This document shows, in pieces, positions 23,655 through 59,479 of a stretch of DNA of 64,000 nucleotides (position 1 is its first letter; the number at the start of each line of letters is the position of its first letter). The stretch comes from Saccharina japonica (Eukaryota; Sar; Phaeophyceae; Laminariales; Laminariaceae): contig MEHQ01000781.1 in NCBI GenBank assembly GCA_008828725.1, positions 579,680 through 643,679 of the forward strand, given 5' to 3'. Under the pieces are notes generated by a model, which saw nothing but the letters and a program-made list of their open reading frames with translations, searched no databases and had not been told where the DNA came from. The position numbers and the translations under genes were made by a program.

Positions 23655-26647
23655 CGAAGAAAGCAAAGTTACCCCGTTCGCGGGCCGTGTTGTCAATAGA
23701 TAAACCTGGTATGCTTTTTTTGCTATGCTGCTGTTGTAGCGCTTGTCAGCGGCTATCGACACGTGCGCCGGCTATTCGTAGCCGATCTCGGCGGGCGTTT
23801 GTTGCCAGGACGGGTAACACATACGGAAACGCTCGTTTTACCAAGCGGCGACCAATACACATCTACACATCTAATCTGCGGGTGTATAGATCACTCTTCG
23901 CAGAGAAACCGGGCGAATGAAGCTGGTGGCCACCGTCATCGTCAACTAATCTGTCTGACAGCTAGCTATTGTTTTTCGCGTGCCTTTCGTGTCATGGTTT
24001 CGCGCTCTCAATTGTACCTGGTGTGGCATTACATACATGGTGTAAAGACAGCTCAGTTTTTTATACAACACGACAATGATAATATGCGTTGCCGTGCTGT
24101 TCCCTAGGTGTTACCTTAATACGTGCGTACATATTATGGCGATTGGGGTGGTGCTGGTCGGTATTACAGGGCTAAGGTTAGCGTTTCGTTAGGAGCCGCC
24201 AATTCAAACAGTAGCAGCAAGTGACAGCCAACCTAACTTTTATTTAAATAATAGTATGACCCCCCCCGTCTACGACGCCTCGGAAAAAGGGGGTGGGTGT
24301 GCGTGGTTTCGGAGATTTTTTTCCCCGGGTACCCCTGAGACCCCTGAGGCACATCGCGCTTTCAACGGTACGCAAAGACAGCTCCGTTTGTATTGCATGC
24401 TCGCATTCATTCATCATCCACCACGATCTAACACATCAGAGAGCTCAAGCTCAGCCACACCTCGGGACCTTCGCTTGAACAGCCAACTGTGATGATAACT
24501 AACCGGGACACCGCCTCCCCGCTACAGATAGATGGTGCCGCTAGACGCATGCAGCGTAATAGTCGGCTAAGCAGCCGTGTGACACTCACTTTAGCCAACC
24601 TCAATAAATGCCATCCGATCGATCGCATCTTAAACAAGCACCTGACCTGGCATAACATTCCCTGCAGGTATGTCTTGGCAGCAACAACAAACAGCCTACA
24701 TGCCAGGCCTTCGTACAGTGAGTCTCCGCTCAATACAGAGCACACCAGGTAACAGGTAATAACTAGTAGTACGATACTAGTTCGTCAGCTAGGGGCGGGC
24801 TCGCTGTGTCGCTAGACGGAAAACACCAGGTCGCACCGAGCTTGATGCAAAGCGGTTTCGTGGTGTCTTTGACTTTGCACACACACACGTCGTCCGCAAT
24901 TTCCTGCTTGGTATCTGCGTTGCTTGACGATACAAAGCACGCCCTCCTGTTACAGCATGATTGACCGTGATTAACCACACGAACATCTACCTGACTTACC
25001 TCCTGCAGCATATATACCACAAACTACGTATGATGGTACAGAGGGCGCTCGATCGATTTTCGAAAACTAACCACGCTGCAAACATCGAAAACGCTAGCCG
25101 TCTGTCTCTCGCTGACAGGCGGCAAACCCGATGCACGCACATGTATGGTATGTCCGCTAAAAAACAATAATCACCAGGAAAAGCCAAAAACAAAACGAAA
25201 AAGAAAAGAAAAGTGCAATACAAAACAGAGTCCCGTAGGGAGCAAAAATAAATCAACAGTAGTAGTCAATGTTATGTACGAACGCGAGACTCGGGAACAA
25301 ATAAAACATTCAAACAACAGGTAGAGTCATCATCGTCCACACTACTCGAGGCCTCTCTAGACCATCTCTTGTCATCGACTTGATAGGGGAAGCTTTTACA
25401 CCGCACGCGCTGGAATCCCAAGCGGCGTAACTATAACTAAAAAGCTGTACGCGTAGCCCGTTTACGTTCCGCCCGACGCAAAGCTAACACGCAAAAACAA
25501 CCACCCAACCAAGAGCCACGCAAAAATAGCTTCTCTCTTCTTGGTGCCTTCTGTATCAACCCAGACCCAAGAGGCGCTTTTACTAATTACTGCAGTCGCG
25601 CGTCACACCCCGTCCCACGACTATATAGTCATTGTTGTTGGTACCATCACGACACACAGAAAGTACTTACGATACTCGTACGGTGGGAGCCGTCAGTAAC
25701 AACAGAACACCGCTGTGTCCTACAACCAAAATTATCACGAGGGGACAGACATATCTACTTGGCGTGCTTGCGCCGCCGTAGTGGCAGCCAGCCAAGTCTC
25801 CGACGACAGACCAAGGGGAATACTATACTGATTGCAAAGAGGCCACGGAATGAAGCCTCCGCACGCCCTGGACCCACCCATACAGGCAAGGCAAGCTCCA
25901 CAACCAACACCGTTTTAGAACTAATCTCACTACGCAAGGTTGCTGGCCGGCCCTTAACATGAGGCGGCCATGCCGAGGTTATTCTTCGGACCTACCTGAC
26001 ACGCCACCAAAACAGAGATGCGAAACCGCCAAACGTATATAATCTAGGGGCGAAGGACGAAGGGGAACCAACGCCCAACCCAACCCAACTCAACCCAACC
26101 CAACCAAAACCCATCACCACGCCGCCGCGTATCTCACGAAGCAAAAACAAAATACAGAAGAGACAAGAGAGAGGCGCAAGCACGCACGCACCCAACCATT
26201 CAGGGCAAGCACAACACGAACGAACGCACCGCGAAATATAAGAAAAAGGCGGGACCGGACCGGGACGACCTGCACCAGGCACACCCCCCCCTACCTCCCA
26301 CCAAGAGGAGACAGTCCGGCGGAAGACATAACATCACCACCATCACTACCCACCCCCCATCCCCACCCAACCCACCACCACCACCGCCCCCACCCTGCTG
26401 GACTGCTGTAGCACAACGCCTACTCCACGCGCTCGCCGACCGCGCCGAGAGGCGAGAGCACAAGAGGAAGATTCGCGAGACAGGCTACCACTGCCGGCGA
26501 GCAACGCTCAGGCCACGCCCGACGTGAAGCCAAGCGGCCGCAGTTGGCCGGCCACCAGGAAACGCCGTCGAAACGCTCCTACCCCCCACCCCCCCCACGC
26601 CCTCCCTCCCGTGGCCGCGAAGGGGCGACTTGTAGACCAGTCACCAA

Positions 26648-48829
<22,182 letters not shown>

Positions 48830-50364
48830 GGTCCAGCTCGACCCGCGCGGCAAGTGTTTTGGCTTTGGCTAGCCTCGAGTTTGCGGTATCCCGGTCCATT
48901 CACGCGAACTAAGATTCTACAACACCCGAAAGAGGGTTCGCATGATTTGTGCTACGAGATATGGAAGGGTTATCTGTATACGGGAAGCGGGGATCAAACG
49001 CATAGCAAAAAGCGCGCTCTGGATTCTGGATCCCAGCTTGCCGCTGCCAAGCAACGCGGAGGGTGGCGGTCCGATGACACCAAAATAGGTATGTGCCAAC
49101 CAGACATGATTGATGTTTGAGTCTGCAATATATTCCACAAAACTTGGAGGCAACGCACGGGGTTGACGTTGACACCACCGTTTGATTTTTCGTCTTTCGT
49201 CATTTTCGAATTGTGCGGAGTATTCGCGAAGCGGGAACACGGGTGGGTGCCCGAATCCAATTATGCTGAGAGCTGCGAGGCTGGGACGTCGATCAGTGCC
49301 TTGCTCTAGAGTATGCGCAGCTTAATCGTATTCTCCGCCTGGGATTGGGGTTGACCTCACCAATTAGCTATGCCATCGTGGAACACTGCCATGCTGGTCA
49401 GCAAAGGTGATACTCCTTCCTGCCTGCCACATGTATGACATGTACCAACCAGTTTTATACGTTGAGTCGTGTAAGTAGCGCCGTACAGCAGCAGCAGCAC
49501 TCGTACATAGCGCGTGTACCGTGCTGATACGAGGTGCGTAGTCTCAGTACTCAGTACACTCAACAGCATATCAAGAGTTTGGAGTCGCGGCTTTACTGCT
49601 GCAGACAGATACTATACCAATAGAGTAGCCGGCAGGCTTTGGTGGAACCTCTCGCCTGTGATATCCGCATGCATGCATGTGCATGTTTTTTTTCGGATGA
49701 GCCTCCGGGAATGAGGGCAAATAATCGTTGATGACATTATCGCCCCCATCAAGCGCATTAGTCCGTTGGGCTATACATTAGTCCGTTGGGCTACTGATAA
49801 AATCACTCACCCAATCTAAGCATTATAACACGCTCCCCCCGTTCAGAACCGCGAGGTCTTTGGTCTTACTAGGTTCGGTATGGGAATTGATGTCTGCTTC
49901 ATTTTTTTCGTCCTGCCGACGACGCCACATTAGTCCGTCGGGCTCGTACTCGTACGTACGATGAACTGGTAACCACCCAGCCAATCTAAGCCTTATACAT
50001 AACTTATAACACCAACGGACTAAGACCTTAACACTTGCCCCCCCACGACACAGGGCGAAAATAATAATAATTTTATGTGTGCGCATTTGAAATGGTGGAG
50101 TGATTTTCAGAAGAGTCAGTTGCTCAATTTCCTTCCACGTTTATATGCTACTCGTACGGCGCGCGGGAGTCTGTATAAGCTACTGCTATTAATAGTACTA
50201 TACTGCCGCCGTCTGACAGGTCTGACGGCAGATCTATTATATTTAACGAAACGAAAACAACAATGTTTATGCTTGCGTCCTCTCTCGGTCGATTTCGGAT
50301 CACACATTAGTAGTACGTACCAGTACCAAATTTTATAAAAATGTGAAAATACGATAGCTGTGAG
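48830..50364. other. Upstream flank of the NDR kinase
   Basis: It must hold the kinase promoter, but no box can be assigned. A ~107-codon minus-strand frame (48917-49240) is unrecognised. A short direct repeat ATTAGTCCGTTGGGCTA occurs at 49748, 49775 and, varied, 49930. Confidence 0.5.
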
Positions 50365-50677
50365 TTTTTTTTTTTTTTAATATCCCATTTATTATCTTCG
50401 CACTTCTGTCTTTCTCCCTCCCTAGTCGTAACTCAGATCCGGGGTCACAACATGGGCTCCTCTCCCCCCCCCCCCACTACGGTTCTTGCCTTGATTTTTA
50501 TCGCGCACAGGGTTCAGCCTTCCCAACGCTCGTCGATTTTCATCGAATTTTGCTAACTCACGCTCTCGCGCTTTTATAGTCAAGATATATTCCCTACGAG
50601 CATGCACTCGGGGGGGCTAGAACTCACGATCTTGACGCTAACAGGCTTTGTGGTTACCTGCTAGCCCACCGGGGACC
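50365..50677 (-). mobile_element. tRNA-derived SINE, copy 2
   Basis: Reverse-oriented copy of 23317-23654. It shares the tRNA-like head, the GCGCGAGAGCGTGAGTTAGC body segment and a T run (A tail) at 50365-50378. Confidence 0.82.
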
Positions 50678-50689
50678 TGTATATTTCCC

Positions 50690-53600
50690 AACTTGTACGA
50701 CCGATTGACCGATTGAACGGTTGGGACTCAAGTTTGCAAGCTGTGCGATACGCCAGACACGCACATTGGGCGTGCTTATTCTATATTCCTTTTTGCAATA
50801 TGGTGTTTGTGAGTTAAATCTACGATATAGTTTCTGTCAACAGCAGTGTAAATGGTAAGGTACCGATGATTGAAATTGTGTTCTGAAAACGACGGCAATA
50901 ATTTTTCTTCGTCGCTGGCCGCCTGACCCGCGTGCGGTAAACAAAGACATGACAGTGATAGTTTTTTTTCATCGCCGACCGCCCGGCCTAAAAATGGCGA
51001 TCACGCTCTTTTTGGCGGTCTCCGATAAAGTGCCGATCTCGACCTCGATTCTCATAACAATATCGACCGGTGTTGATGTGTCACACGCGTTCTGGTGGTT
51101 CATACGACACATATCGTGTCTCATGTTTACTGTTTGTCCAAGAACACACATCAAACCTAGCCCGGGCTTAGGCACTATGTTAAATGCTACGCATATTTAT
51201 AGTGTACATCAGTATGTAGTACAAGCAAGAGCGACCAGCATAATCGAAAATACTACTGTTGTCGAGTAGGCTCGAGTAAGCATTTCGCCAAAATATTAAA
51301 TTGGCTTGGAAAAAACTATGCGATTTGTAAGATTCCAGGGCTTTTTATCCCTTCATCGCACTTTGTTTAGGTCAACAATTTACTTCGACTCACGGGACCA
51401 TACTTTTTTTTTTTCCCGCAATTATTTCGGGTACATCAGGGGAATAGTTCAAACGACCCCCAGGGGAAACCAGCGATTTTTTAGTGAAAGCCGTATTTTC
51501 ATTATTGCCGGCGAGCGAAACGAACAATTTCTCCGATTTTTAGATATTTGTCTTCAAGTTCACAAAAACGCCTCGTGAGTTGTTCCGGGCTGCATGCGAC
51601 TGCTGTCTGGTGCACCCGACGCTCTCCCGCCATTTTGGTGGATGCACTTTCGTGGGCTGGGAGTGCTTGTGAGGAGCTGTATGAGCAGCTGTCCACGAGT
51701 GAAGATCAAACTTACATTTTGGGGGGTTGTTGTTTTTGTCTCATTTTGTATCTTGGCGAATTTCGACCAATTTCGACCACTGCAGCAGGACCCAACAGTC
51801 TAGTCGAGGTGTAGACCTCCGTTGAAACAGTTCGGACGGCCGATAAGCAGATCATCACAAGCTGCTGTAGATGGAACACTCAGCTGACACATCCGCTCTC
51901 TGCTCAACTAACCAGCCGAAGATCCAAATGCAGCGGGCCAAAAATGCAGCGGGCAATTTCCTGGACCGAAAAAGTATCTATTCATAGAGATTAGAGACAC
52001 CCAGAAACCAGGGATAGTGAGTGGATTAAACCCTTTGTGGCCTTAAGGCCGCGGGTGAGGCAGGGAAGGTTTGTAGTGCCGCGGTGTGTTTAATATCTGG
52101 GAAGTTCCTCTAATTTTATGTTGATATCGAGGCACGGGGTTTAGAAAAGAAAATGCTTTTGGTGACAGTCCCGAGCACGCGCGGCGGAACAGAAAAAACT
52201 GCTTTTAAGATGAATATTTTGAGGCCATGTCAGAAGCGAAGTCGCGTGGCATCGAAACAAACTCTACACGTTCCAGGTGTGATCAGGATGCGACACAAAC
52301 ATGTTGCATCGTCAGGCCAGGCGACGAATCCTGCTACCTGCTTGTCTCTAGGAGCTGCACGTCTCTCGAACGGTGCTTGGGTATCTGTTACAAGGATAAC
52401 CCTGGGCTGGGTAATCGATCGATCTTTTACCCCTATAGCTCAGCAGGTATCGCCCTCACATTTGGCGTCCTCAGCAGGACACGGGTTCGAATCCCACTTC
52501 GAACGTTTCTTTTATAGAAACGCTTGTGCGTGCGTCCCTAAAACAAAACGTTTCCCTGTTTTCCCAGGTATCGAAACGAAGCGGGTAGGTCAACGGACGG
52601 CCGTATACGGTACCGACGTCTCAAAGATCCCGCCGTTTCAGAGGGGGGGGAGAGTGGTAAAAGGACTACTCTGGGCTGCGTAATCGATCGATCTTTTACC
52701 CCTATAGCTCAGTAAGAAACACCCTCACATATCACTAAAAGTTGTATGTGCTGATTTCGGCTGTCGGACAAGATAAAATCTTGTCCCCCCCACACAAAAA
52801 CAGCGATTCGACGATTGCTTCATGCCGACGACGGACGTCTTCAGCATACAAGTAGCACTCCTTTTAAAAGCCACATAAAGGGGTGTGCTTGATTTCGTAG
52901 CACATGCCGGCTTTTGGTTGTTGTTGTGGCTTGTGCGAAAGCCCTTCGTTGCCTCAGGTCGGTTTCAACCAGGTTGGTGTTTAGTGTTTCTTATGATATC
53001 CGCTATTCGTTATTTGAAGAGCACCGAGCTCGATCCCCACAGACAGCTGTAATGCACTAGAAAGTGAGAGGCAATTCCCATACTGATACGTCGCATGAAC
53101 TATACAATTTCGTACTGAAGATCACACCTTGATGCTTGTTTTTTTGCTTAAGGAAACACAAACCTACTCGGTTTCTTGCCACAACCAAGAATAAGCTGGG
53201 TCTAAAACCCCGAGAAAAACAGTGGGGACCGAGGGAAAATAAGCCTATGTACTCCAACACCTGTATTAAAAAATCTTTGAAAAAAGAGGCGATGGCGAAA
53301 GAAAAGTCCGACTTGAGGCCTTGAGAGGGCAGTCTTTGCCCCTCTTTTTTCAAAGCATTTTGTTATAGTAGGTGTGTCTCCCCCCGATCCCCGCACTTGG
53401 TGAATGGATGTTTTATAAGGGGCTTATTATTGGTTTTGGCAAGAATAGGACGGTTTTGAGTTGCCTTAAAGCAAACAAACGCGACTCGAAGTGTAACCAA
53501 GTTCAGTACAGAACTTTGTATTCATGTGTCGTATCACATTCCCCCTCCCATCTGATAGTGAACGGCAGTCCTGTGTCTCGGGCTCGGTGCTGTTGACAAA

Positions 53601-54780
53601 ACGAATGGCGGGTTTGATGAGAACCCCCCCCCAAGCCTGTTTTTAAAACGGCCTCAGGTCACGGATGGCTTGCCCACAAGCCACAACAAACAACGACCAA
53701 AGGCCGCGAAACGAGCATCGCCCTTAATGTGGTGAGTAAGAGGAGTGTTACACTAAATATATCCGTCGTCGGTAGGCAGAACTCGTCGAATCGCTATTTT
53801 GGCGTGTGATGGTTGGGAGTCTATCTTGCCAGGAAGCCCAAACAAGTACGTACAACTTTCAGTGGTATCCTAGCACCGTTCTAGAAATCTGCAGCTCCTA
53901 GAGAAGAGAAGGTAGAGGGATTCGACGGCTGGTGTGAGTATGCAACCTATCAGTGTCACATCCTGGTCACACCTATGTAGAGTTTATTTCGATGCAACGT
54001 GACCTCACTTCTGATATGGCCTGAGATATACGTTTTTTTTTTTTTTTTTTTTGTATTCTTGTACTTTTCCTGTCGCATCGCGCGTGCCTCGGGACTGACA
54101 TCGACTGACATCGAAACCATAATGTTTTCGAAACCCGCGACTTATCAACTTAAACTCAGAGGAACTTCCCAGATATGAAGCACGCTGTGGCACTGCAAAA
54201 TTTCCTTGCTCCGACTAGCGGCCTTAAATACTGCACAACAGACGCCTGAGGCCCGTGTTCCGCTCCCCCGCAGAGAAGCATGAAGATGGTGTCCGAACAG
54301 TTGTTTTAGAAACGGCGACAAAAAAAAGGTGCCTAGGTTTCTTTTTTCACCTATACCGACACAAAAAGAGAAAAAGAGGGCCTAGTGTAGTTTTCACCTA
54401 CGGCGAAAAGAGAAAGATCCCTAAAAAACAACGCCTTCGGCCGATTTTTTCACTCGCAGTTTGTTTTTCGCCTGCAGCGAAAAATGGTGCTACAAGCCGC
54501 ACATTGAATCTGGTGTCTGTTCCAAAAAACATGTTTTCTGATCAAAATGTCGCGCCATCAAAACAGCGCAATGGCTAAATTATTACCCTTCCAGGTATGG
54601 AGTGCATTTACTGAAACACCAAAACGTATGTATGATCAGCGTAGCCCCATTGCACCGGGGTTGGTAGATGTGCTGCTGGTGTTGTTGTGCTGGTTGCGTT
54701 GAGTAGTGCAAATGACGTTAGGGTCCGAGTCCGAGTCACCGAGGCTCAGTCATTGACTCGCGAGTCCGAGTCCTTTTGAA
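50690..54780. other. Non-coding stretch apart from the 52.3-kb element
   Basis: No gene recognised. Open frames (up to about 176 codons, 52153-52683) run through the tRNA-promoter element and are not supported. Confidence 0.6.
52278..52730 (+). mobile_element. Second copy of the tRNA-promoter element
   Basis: Same arrangement: GGGTAATCGATCGATCTTTT plus box A at both ends, and box B GGGTTCGAATCCC at about 52485. The left boundary is less sure and no target duplication is visible. Confidence 0.68.
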
Positions 54781-54785
54781 GTACT

Positions 54786-55420
54786 GAGTCCCCAGGGTAC
54801 CAGAAGCTGAAATCACTGAATTATCGCGAGTCCCCAGAGTACCATAAGCTGAAATTACTGGATCCTGTCAGTCCCCAGGATACCAGAAACTGATACGACG
54901 TAATCGCGATTCCCCAGGGTACCAGAAGCTGAAATTACCGCGTCCTCGCGAGTCCGCAGAGCACCATAAGCTGAAACGACTGAATCCCCGCGAGTACCAT
55001 GCCAACAGGAAAAAAAACGTTTTTAAAACGTATTTTGTTACCGCCTTTTACACAAAAACTGCAAAAGGTCGTCAGAGTACCAGTACCAGTCACCGGGACT
55101 CAGCCAATGACTCGCGAGTCCGAGTGGTTATGAAGTACTGAGTCCCCAGGGTACCGGAAGCTGAATTTATTGAGTCCTCGCGAGTCCTCAGGGTACTAGA
55201 AACTGAAATGGTTGAGTCCTCGCGAGTCTCCACGGTTCTGAGCTGAAATGACCGAGTCCTCGCGATGCTCTAGGGCACTGAACTCTGAAACGACTGAGTC
55301 CTCACGAGTCCCTAGGGTACTCAAAGCTGAAATGGCTGAGTCCTCGTGGATGCTAGGGTACTGAAAGCTGGATGGCTGAGTCCTCGCGAGTCCCTGGGGC
55401 ACCGAACGCTGGAATGACTG
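54786..55420. repeat. Degenerate 42-bp minisatellite in two blocks
   Basis: Units of about 42 bp built on GAGTCCCCAGGGTACCAGAA and GCTGAAATGACTGAGTCCTC, at 54786-54990 and 55140-55420, separated by about 150 bp. A preceding GACTCGCGAGTCCGAGT block is also present twice. Confidence 0.88.
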
Positions 55421-56270
55421 ATACTCGGAGGTACTGGTACTGGTACTCTGGCGACCTTTTGAGTAATGATAATAAGGTCCTTTGCTTGTGCTGCGGCGGG
55501 AAACGAGGGGTTTCATGTGTTCTGCGATTACTTTTATCCAGGGGTGGGTAGGAAAATAGCGAAAGGTCGCGATCTCGATCTCGATGTTTCGACTCGGCCG
55601 AATGTCGAGATCGCCACCCCTAATTCCCGATCTTTGATCCCGAAAGTCAAGTGGAGATCGTGATGCGCTCTCGGTCTCGATCTCCATCACTGAGGAAGAC
55701 ACTACATACATGAGCCCAACAAAATACCGAAGATCTTCATACCGTGGGAAGCACGCCGACAAGTACGCAGGGCTGTTGGATCGCACGGTGGGTTGTTCGC
55801 TTTCGTTCTCGTGTTCAACTTTGAGATGGCAATGGGGCGATTGCGATGTACCACCGTGCAAACGCACCTGCACGGAAGCGAAGCACGAATGTTATAATCA
55901 TCTTACCTGCAGCACCGAGCTGGGATTAGTTCCGTGAGGATTCAGCTTCATATTTCATAATCACCAGTAACTATGCGCGTGCGTACTGTTTTTGTGTGCT
56001 ATTTCGTAGAGACACCAGGTACGGCGTATCTACACTAGACTTGTGAGTTTTTGCAGTACTCTAACAGGCGGTACGTATTTCGGGAGATATACGACTCTCT
56101 GAGATATGAGTGGCCCCGCTCCTCCCACTTGAGACTAGACCCAAGGCGTGATGGAGTTGAGGCATAGCGTTACCTGCAGGAAGGAGCCATAACCAGCACA
56201 CCAGCACCGACATCCCTTTGCCCCTGACGGCATCTTTTCTTGGCATGTATCATTAGGGTTATAGGATTAA

Positions 56271-56398
56271 GACGCGTGCTACGATAGAGGTAGCAAGGTA
56301 TACCTTTTTTTGGCTAAAACGTTTTCTGAATGCTCCTTAACCCTAAACCGTCGGAATTTCTTTCATTTTTGTGTCGCACTATTTTTCATTTTATACTC
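56271..56398 (+). repeat. Dispersed repeat family G, truncated copy
   Basis: Identical in layout to the first 130 bp of 57512-57795 and cut off at the single N (56399). Confidence 0.8.
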
Positions 56399-56631
56399 NA
56401 GGAAAATAGCGAAAGGTCGCGATCTCGATCTCGATGTTTCGTCTCGGCCACATGTCGAGATCGCCACCCCTAATGCCCGATCTTTGACCCCGAAAATCGA
56501 GTGGAGATCGCGATGCTGTTAGCCGATCTCGGTCTCGATCTTCGTAACTGATGAATATACTACATACATGACCCCAATATATTTTACCGAATATGTTCGT
56601 ACCGTGGGAAGCACACCGACAAGTACGCAGG

Positions 56632-57020
56632 TGTGATGTGGTGCCAAATATCCCCCGGGCATCTAAAGTTGGCCGGGAGAGTGTTATAAGGGTTACCCCG
56701 GGTTGGGTAATTGATCGATATTTTACCCCTATAGCTCAGCAGGTAAAACCCTCACATTTGACGTCATCGAGGACACGGGTTCGAATCTCACTTCGAACGT
56801 TTCTTTTTATAGAAACGCTTGCGCGTGCGTCCCTAAAAAACACGTCTCCCTGGTTCCCCAGGTATTGAAACGAAGCGGGTAGGTCAACGTACGGCCGTAC
56901 ACGGTACCGACGTCCCAAACATCCCGCCGTTCAGAGGGGGGGAGAATGTTGTAATAATTACCCTGGGCTGGGTAATCGATCGATCTTTACTCCTGTAGCT
57001 CAGCAGGTAATACCCTCACA
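56632..57020 (+). mobile_element. Small tRNA-promoter element with terminal direct repeats (389 bp)
   Basis: Ends TGTGATG...CCTCACA, flanked by CAGG at 56628-56631 and 57021-57024. The paralogous empty site at 55768-55771 has one CAGG. Box A TAGCTCAGCAGG (56731) and box B GGGTTCGAATC (56776) have tRNA spacing. The right end repeats about 90 bp of the left, including a second box A without box B. It could be a dimeric SINE or a small LTR (TRIM-like) element. Confidence 0.78.
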
Positions 57021-57511
57021 CAGGGCTGTTGGGCCGCAAGATGGGTTGTTCGCTTGTGTTCTCGTGTTCAGCTTAGAGATGGCAATGGAGCGATTTTGAT
57101 GTACCACCACCCAAAAACACCTGCACGGAAGCGTATGTAAGGATCTTACGTGCAGCACCGAGCTGGGATTAGTTCCGCAATGATTCAGCTTCATATTTCA
57201 GCATCACCAGTAACTATACGCGTGCGTACTGTTTTGGTGTGCTATATCGTAGAGACACCATGTACGGCGTATCTACACTAGATGTATGAGGGTTTGCAGT
57301 ACTCTACCAGGCGGTACGCATTTCGGGAGATATACGACGCTCTGAGATATGAGTGGCCCCGCTCCTCCCACTTGAGACTCGACCCAAGGCGTGGTGGAGT
57401 TGAGGCATAGCGTTACCTGCAGGAAGGGGCCATAACCAGCACACCAGCACCGACATCCCTTTGCCCCTGACGGCATCTTTTCTTCGCATGTATCATTAGG
57501 GTTATAGGATT

Positions 57512-57795
57512 AAGACGCGTGCTACGATAGAGGTAGCAAGGTATACCTTTTTTTGGCTAAAACGTTTTCTGAATGGCGGGTGTCAGTATGCTCCTTAACC
57601 CCAAACCGTCGGAATTTCTTTCATTTTTGTGTCGCACTATTTTTCATTTTATACTCAGGCCATGGGATGGTCTATCGGGTGTACGTATATCACTTTTATT
57701 CCGCTCCAAAATCAGTTTCTGGGTGAGGTTTAGAGGTCCTTAAGTGACCCCCTTATGAGGCGAAAACATGGAGCACCTCTGCCGTAGCATGCGTC
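57512..57795 (+). repeat. Dispersed repeat family G, copy 2
   Basis: Same ends as copy 1 but with only one or two of the TTTTTGTGTCGCA units. It lacks the central inverted segment of copy 1. Confidence 0.8.
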
Positions 57796-59479
57796 TTAAA
57801 ACCGCGCCCATCGGGGCCGACTACCCTGCAAACGTGACGAACACGCGCTGCAGACTCGTCGCGCGTTATCGACGGAGTTCTATCGTTAATGCCGTGCTCG
57901 CAATTGCCAGGACGATGCCCCCCCCAGAGCTGCCTCTTTGGGTCACCCCGTGCCAAGTATTTTCGCCACTTTTCGTTGCCATTTGCAGAGTGCCACGAGT
58001 GCGCTGCTGCGCGAGCCGTTGCAAACATGTTTTTTGAATGGCGTAAATCACGCAATTTGCGGGGCTAGAATCTAAACCAGTAGTGCAGAGGTCGCAGCTG
58101 ACACCCGTTGTTAAACTAAGTGGCGGCGAAGGTCAACACCACAGCTGACCAGCTGGCGTGTTAGTCCTGAGTTATTGGGCCACAACTCCGGTCATGTCTA
58201 CATGGGAGGTTTAAAAATTATATGCAGTGTCCGTGTTACGACGCCAAGACTGTCTTGTGACCTGCGCTGTACTCTATGAACCAATATTGTGTTCACAGTG
58301 CGAGACAGTCGTCGTTGGTGAATAAGCCACACACCTCACCAATGTTCACCTGTCCTGTTCCAAAACTTCCGTTGCGCTCTGACAAGCGATTCACACGTAA
58401 ACATATGCGAGTGGTGGGTGCAAAAGTCTAGCAGAGGTTCGACCGTGCACGCCTACGTTTGTCTGTCCGGTCTACTGATGTTCGAGCGAGGGGGGTACAT
58501 ACTACTTCCGGTTGGCATGGTCGGGGGCTCTTACGCTGTCAAGTGAATATTTCTCCCACGAAGTGCGTCACGCGAACGTTGTGGCCCGCGCGTTCGGCGC
58601 AACGCTCGGTCCGTCTTCCGGCGGATAGCTGCTGTATTTCTTGGTTCCTCGTGGCGTTGGGCGAGGCTAACGTATAAGGATATACCAGGGACCTACCACT
58701 GTATACGGTAAACGTCCGGGTCAACATCCTTTAGCTCCTCGCCAGTGATGGAGGACTCTGACATGGATGTCGTCGCTAACCGTAATGCGAGTGGGGGGTT
58801 TCTTCTATATGTAGATACGCGGAGACACCAAGGTCGTGCCTGGGGTACTTGTCTAGGGCGACGAAAAGAGCGGTCACGGGTGCTTCAAGGCGGGTATGGG
58901 AGTGCATCCCGTCAGTGTTGGTAACTCATCCATCAAGGAGGGTTCAAAGGGCATTCTTCTCGAGGCTGGCATTGGACTCCAAGTGGTGTAGAGGTCGTTG
59001 ATATTCCTGTCAGTTGGTCCCGCCTTCGTACTCCACAGGAAACCTCAACACGTCTGATGTGCACTACTGGTATACATCGTGAGTTTTGAACCATGTATGG
59101 AGACTACCCTGTCCAATCAGCATTGGTATGCGATGGATGAACACGCCCCCAACAGGCACTCTTCAGCTGCTACTGTAGGCACCGCAACACACAGGGTAAA
59201 CATAGGTTTTATTTGTGCTTTTACGTCTGCCCGGAAAGACGTAGACGTGTGGAAGGGGGGGCAAGGTGGACACGAACACGAGGGTCACCACTCCACGGCC
59301 CAATAACAACTGATCGTAGTCGAATACCGTAAACCTCTTTGGCGTCGACATGTACATCCTCCGTGAGCTTGCGTACTCGTACGTGACACCACAGAAACAC
59401 TTTCGGCAAGTATATCTCCATTACACTCCGTATGTGACACCTGTTATTTGGCTGTTCGGTGAGACAAATCTATATCGAA
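57796..59479. other. Stretch without recognisable genes
   Basis: No similarity seen in either strand. It lies downstream of the minus-strand copia RNase H, so part may be that element's 3' LTR, but no terminal repeat was found. Confidence 0.5.

Larger units (their letters stand above)
21272..26647. other. Intergenic region between the convergent genes
   Basis: Presumably contains both 3' UTRs. It holds the hairpin cluster, the 20-bp word array and a SINE. 23700-25600 shows no recognisable feature. 25700-26600 is CpG- and CCACC-rich and may be the kinase 3' UTR. Confidence 0.6.
55550..57656 (+). repeat. Tandem segmental duplication of about 0.85 kb
   Basis: Copy 1 is 55550-56398, copy 2 is 56400-57656, beginning AGGAAAATAGCGAAAGGTCG in each. 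Copy 2 is longer because of the 389-bp element at 56632. The copies meet at the single N (56399). Confidence 0.9.

Noticed and set aside
26200..26463. Gly-rich minus-strand frame downstream of the kinase stop
   Set aside because: Composition follows from CCACC-rich DNA. The kinase already has a stop and the family C-terminus is complete.
55196..55873. Longest open frame of the window (225 codons, minus)
   Set aside because: It runs through the 42-bp minisatellite and the duplicated repeat. Its protein is repetitive and matches nothing, so the frame reflects the repeat period.
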